Below are positions 5,033-5,079 of a DNA stretch of 5,079 bases, in pieces. Each line of letters starts with the position of its first letter. Within the stretch, counting starts at the first letter, position 1. This stretch comes from Nanobdellota archaeon (GTDB taxonomy: Archaea; Nanobdellota; Nanobdellia; Woesearchaeales; B3-WOES): positions 1 to 5,079 of the forward strand of contig JAGLZG010000151.1 in NCBI GenBank assembly GCA_023131705.1. Direction: 5' to 3'. The translations under genes were made by a program, and so were the position numbers. Below the pieces are notes generated by a model that was not told the origin of the DNA, did not search any database, and saw only the letters and a list, made by a program, of their open reading frames with translations.

Positions 5033-5041
5033 AAAGAGGTG
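5033..5041 (+). promoter_or_regulatory. Shine-Dalgarno sequence for the gene starting at 5049
   Basis: AAAGAGGTG is complementary to the 3' end of archaeal 16S rRNA and ends 7 nt before the ATG at 5049. It is the only clear Shine-Dalgarno sequence seen in the window. This fits a downstream gene in an operon, in contrast to the promoter-proximal genes, which look leaderless. Confidence 0.65.
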
Positions 5042-5048
5042 TTTTTAA

Positions 5049-5079
5049 TGAAAAGAAAAACAAGCACAATACCCAAGGC
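5049..5079 (+). CDS. 5' end of an unidentified gene, cut by window edge
   Basis: The ATG at 5049 opens a frame reading MKRKTSTIPK to the end of the window (10 codons plus one base). It is preceded by a well-placed Shine-Dalgarno sequence and follows the cis-prenyltransferase-like stop by 39 nt, suggesting the same operon. The basic N-terminus gives no family hint, and nothing can be said about its function. Confidence 0.55.

Overview
The window looks like chromosomal sequence from a low-GC archaeon, most plausibly a DPANN lineage of the Woesearchaeota/Pacearchaeota type. This is inferred from the archaeal-style A24 prepilin peptidase, the low GC content, lysine-rich tails, compact spacing, and TATA-like boxes placed about 25 nt upstream of start codons with no room for a leader. 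No rRNA, tRNA, CRISPR array, insertion sequence or complete mobile element was seen. I could not run a database search, so family calls rest on motifs read by eye.

Layout. Positions 3-608 (+) hold the 3' part of an MscS-type mechanosensitive channel. A leaderless promoter then starts a two-gene unit at 644-1369 and 1370-1888 (+). Both genes encode HIT-fold proteins, joined stop-to-start with no gap. Convergent to them, with a 4-nt overlap, is an A24 prepilin/prearchaellin peptidase (1885-2742, -). Next comes a noticeably AT-richer stretch (about 2743-4262) with two unrecognised minus-strand genes: a polytopic membrane protein (2870-3475) and a small soluble protein with a Lys/Glu/Thr repeat linker (3676-4110). 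The 200-nt gap between them carries a two-helix inverted-repeat structure (3518-3590). A divergent promoter region (4111-4262) leads into a cis-prenyltransferase (UPP synthase)-fold protein (4263-5009, +). The first codons of another gene, preceded by a Shine-Dalgarno sequence, begin at 5049.

Functional themes. The genes do not form one obvious pathway. Three enzyme-fold proteins appear to have lost key catalytic residues while keeping their fold signatures. Both HIT proteins have Met in place of the nucleophilic middle His of the triad but keep a putative Cys2His2 zinc site. The cis-prenyltransferase homologue keeps the first Asp but has replaced most of the other residues that bind diphosphate or Mg2+. 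The A24 peptidase, by contrast, has both catalytic aspartates. These apparent pseudoenzymes, and the orphan AT-rich segment with its structured gap, are the parts most worth checking.
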